Below are positions 31,144 to 31,903 of a stretch of DNA of 31,903 nucleotides, piece after piece. Under the pieces are notes generated by a model. That model saw nothing but the letters and a program-made list of their open reading frames with translations. It was not told the DNA's origin and searched no databases. This DNA is from Desulfococcus sp041737845 (GTDB taxonomy: Bacteria > Desulfobacterota > Desulfobacteria > Desulfobacterales > Desulfococcaceae), in the NCBI RefSeq assembly GCF_041737845.1, contig NZ_JBGSQX010000067.1, positions 1 to 31,903 of the forward strand. The letters are read 5' to 3'. The translations under genes were made by a program, and so were the position numbers. Position 1 is the stretch's first letter, and each line of letters starts with the position of its first letter.

Positions 31144-31449
31144 CTACAGCTTGATCTCCACATCCACTCCCGGAGAAAGATCGAGCTTCATCAGGGCGTC
31201 GACCGTCTGTTGGGTTGGGTCAAGAATATCCAGCAGTCGTTTGTGGGTTCTTATCTCAAACTGCTCGCGAGATTTTTTATCGATGTGAGGAGACCTGAGC
31301 ACACAATACTTGTTGATTTTGGTCGGGAGCGGAATCGGCCCGACAACCTTGGCGCCGGTTTTGTTCGCCGTATCGACAATGTCGGACGATGACTGGTCCA
31401 ACAGCTTGTGATCGTAGGCCTTCAGTCTGATCCTGATTTTCGTATTCAT
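31144..31449 (-). CDS. rpsJ: 30S ribosomal protein S10
   Basis: 101 residues: MNTKIRIRLKAYDHKLLDQS, VVGPIPLPTKINKYCVLRSP and FEIRTHKRLLDILDPTQQTV. Besides the 30S head it serves NusB-dependent antitermination in studied bacteria. The second of two nearby ATGs (31449) has better spacing from GAAG; the first (31455) would add MI. The ribosome site is weak. First gene of the S10 set, 24 bases after tuf. Confidence 0.93.
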   Translation of the reverse strand: MNTKIRIRLKAYDHKLLDQSSSDIVDTANKTGAKVVGPIPLPTKINKYCVLRSPHIDKKSREQFEIRTHKRLLDILDPTQQTVDALMKLDLSPGVDVEIKL

Positions 31450-31473
31450 TATCATCGCTTCAATGGTCCTAAG

Positions 31474-31903
31474 TTATTCGATAATATCGCTTACCACGCC
31501 TGCGCCCACGGTGCGGCCGCCTTCACGAATAGCGAACCGGAGCTCCTTTTCCATGGCGATCGGCGTAATCAGATCCCCGGTGATCTTTATGTTGTCACCC
31601 GGCATCACCATCTCGACGCCTTCGGGCAAAGTCAGAATGCCCGTCACGTCGGTCGTCCGGAAATAGAACTGGGGACGGTAGCCGGTGAAGAACGGCGTAT
31701 GTCGCCCGCCCTCCTCCTTGCTCAGGATGTACACCTCCGCCTCGAACTTCGTGTGCGGGGTGATGCTCCCCGGCTTTGCCACGACCTGGCCCCGCTCCAC
31801 CTCGTCACGCTTCGTGCCCCGGAGCAGCAGACCCACGTTGTCCCCGGCCCGGCCTTCGTCCAGAAGCTTCCGGAACATCTCCACACCCGTACACACCGTC
31901 TTC
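31474..31903 (-). CDS. tuf: Elongation factor Tu (C-terminal part; start beyond window)
   Basis: About 142 C-terminal residues, open at the right edge. Domains 2 and 3 are seen: VGLLLRGTKRDEVERGQVVA, FEAEVYILSKEEGGRHTPFF and FAIREGGRTVGAGVVSDIIE at the end. The GTPase domain is outside the window. EF-Tu carries aminoacyl-tRNA to the ribosome. Direct linkage to rpsJ is the classic str-S10 arrangement. Confidence 0.96.
   Translation of the reverse strand, partial: KTVCTGVEMFRKLLDEGRAGDNVGLLLRGTKRDEVERGQVVAKPGSITPHTKFEAEVYILSKEEGGRHTPFFTGYRPQFYFRTTDVTGILTLPEGVEMVMPGDNIKITGDLITPIAMEKELRFAIREGGRTVGAGVVSDIIE

Overview
The window most likely comes from a free-living Desulfobacterota (deltaproteobacterial) genome. 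The basis is the GC-rich coding sequence, the gene content (NDP-forming acyl-CoA synthetase, KamA-family radical SAM enzyme, B12-binding radical SAM protein, zinc-type S14/L36/S4) and the style of the small inverted repeats. This is inference from gene content; no rRNA is present.

Layout. (a) 1-1448, minus strand: a DksA/TraR-type zinc-finger gene, then a B12-binding radical SAM gene cut by the left edge. (b) 1449-1956: a gene-free stretch with a perfect 160-bp terminal-inverted-repeat element and a divergent promoter/operator. (c) 1957-2581, plus: a TumE/TumA-type toxin-antitoxin pair. (d) 2844-6015, plus: a class I/II aminotransferase overlapping a KamA-family radical SAM enzyme. (e) 6014-6480: a composite scar holding an in-frame chimera of two transporter permease genes, bracketed by ends of the same small repeat family. 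(f) 6502-8937, plus: a fused acetate-CoA ligase (ADP-forming). (g) 9143-10136: an MntA/HepT-type toxin-antitoxin module between 39-bp direct repeats. (h) 10176-16182, plus: a four-gene Yej-type peptide ABC importer in the order B-E-A-F, with 4-nt overlaps at the B/E and A/F junctions. (i) 16179-17009, minus: a plant-type dapB that meets yejF tail to tail, followed by another repeat copy. (j) 17160-31903, minus: tuf (partial) and the S10-spc-alpha ribosomal operon from rpsJ to rplQ, ending in a hairpin terminator.

The ribosomal half is conventional in order, but no map or adk lies between secY and infA, L17 carries a long acidic/alanine tail, and five small-subunit genes start with TTG behind strong Shine-Dalgarno sequences. 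The 1-17 kb half is accessory: two toxin-antitoxin modules, three traces of one short mobile-like repeat family, a duplicated and rearranged transporter fragment, and a short relic resembling the acyl-CoA synthetase gene. The most unusual structures are the repeat-bracketed yejB/yejE chimera, the direct-repeat-flanked MntA/HepT cassette, and the three-half-site operator woven into the TumE/TumA promoter. I found no CRISPR array, rRNA or tRNA gene, and no phage or full insertion sequence.
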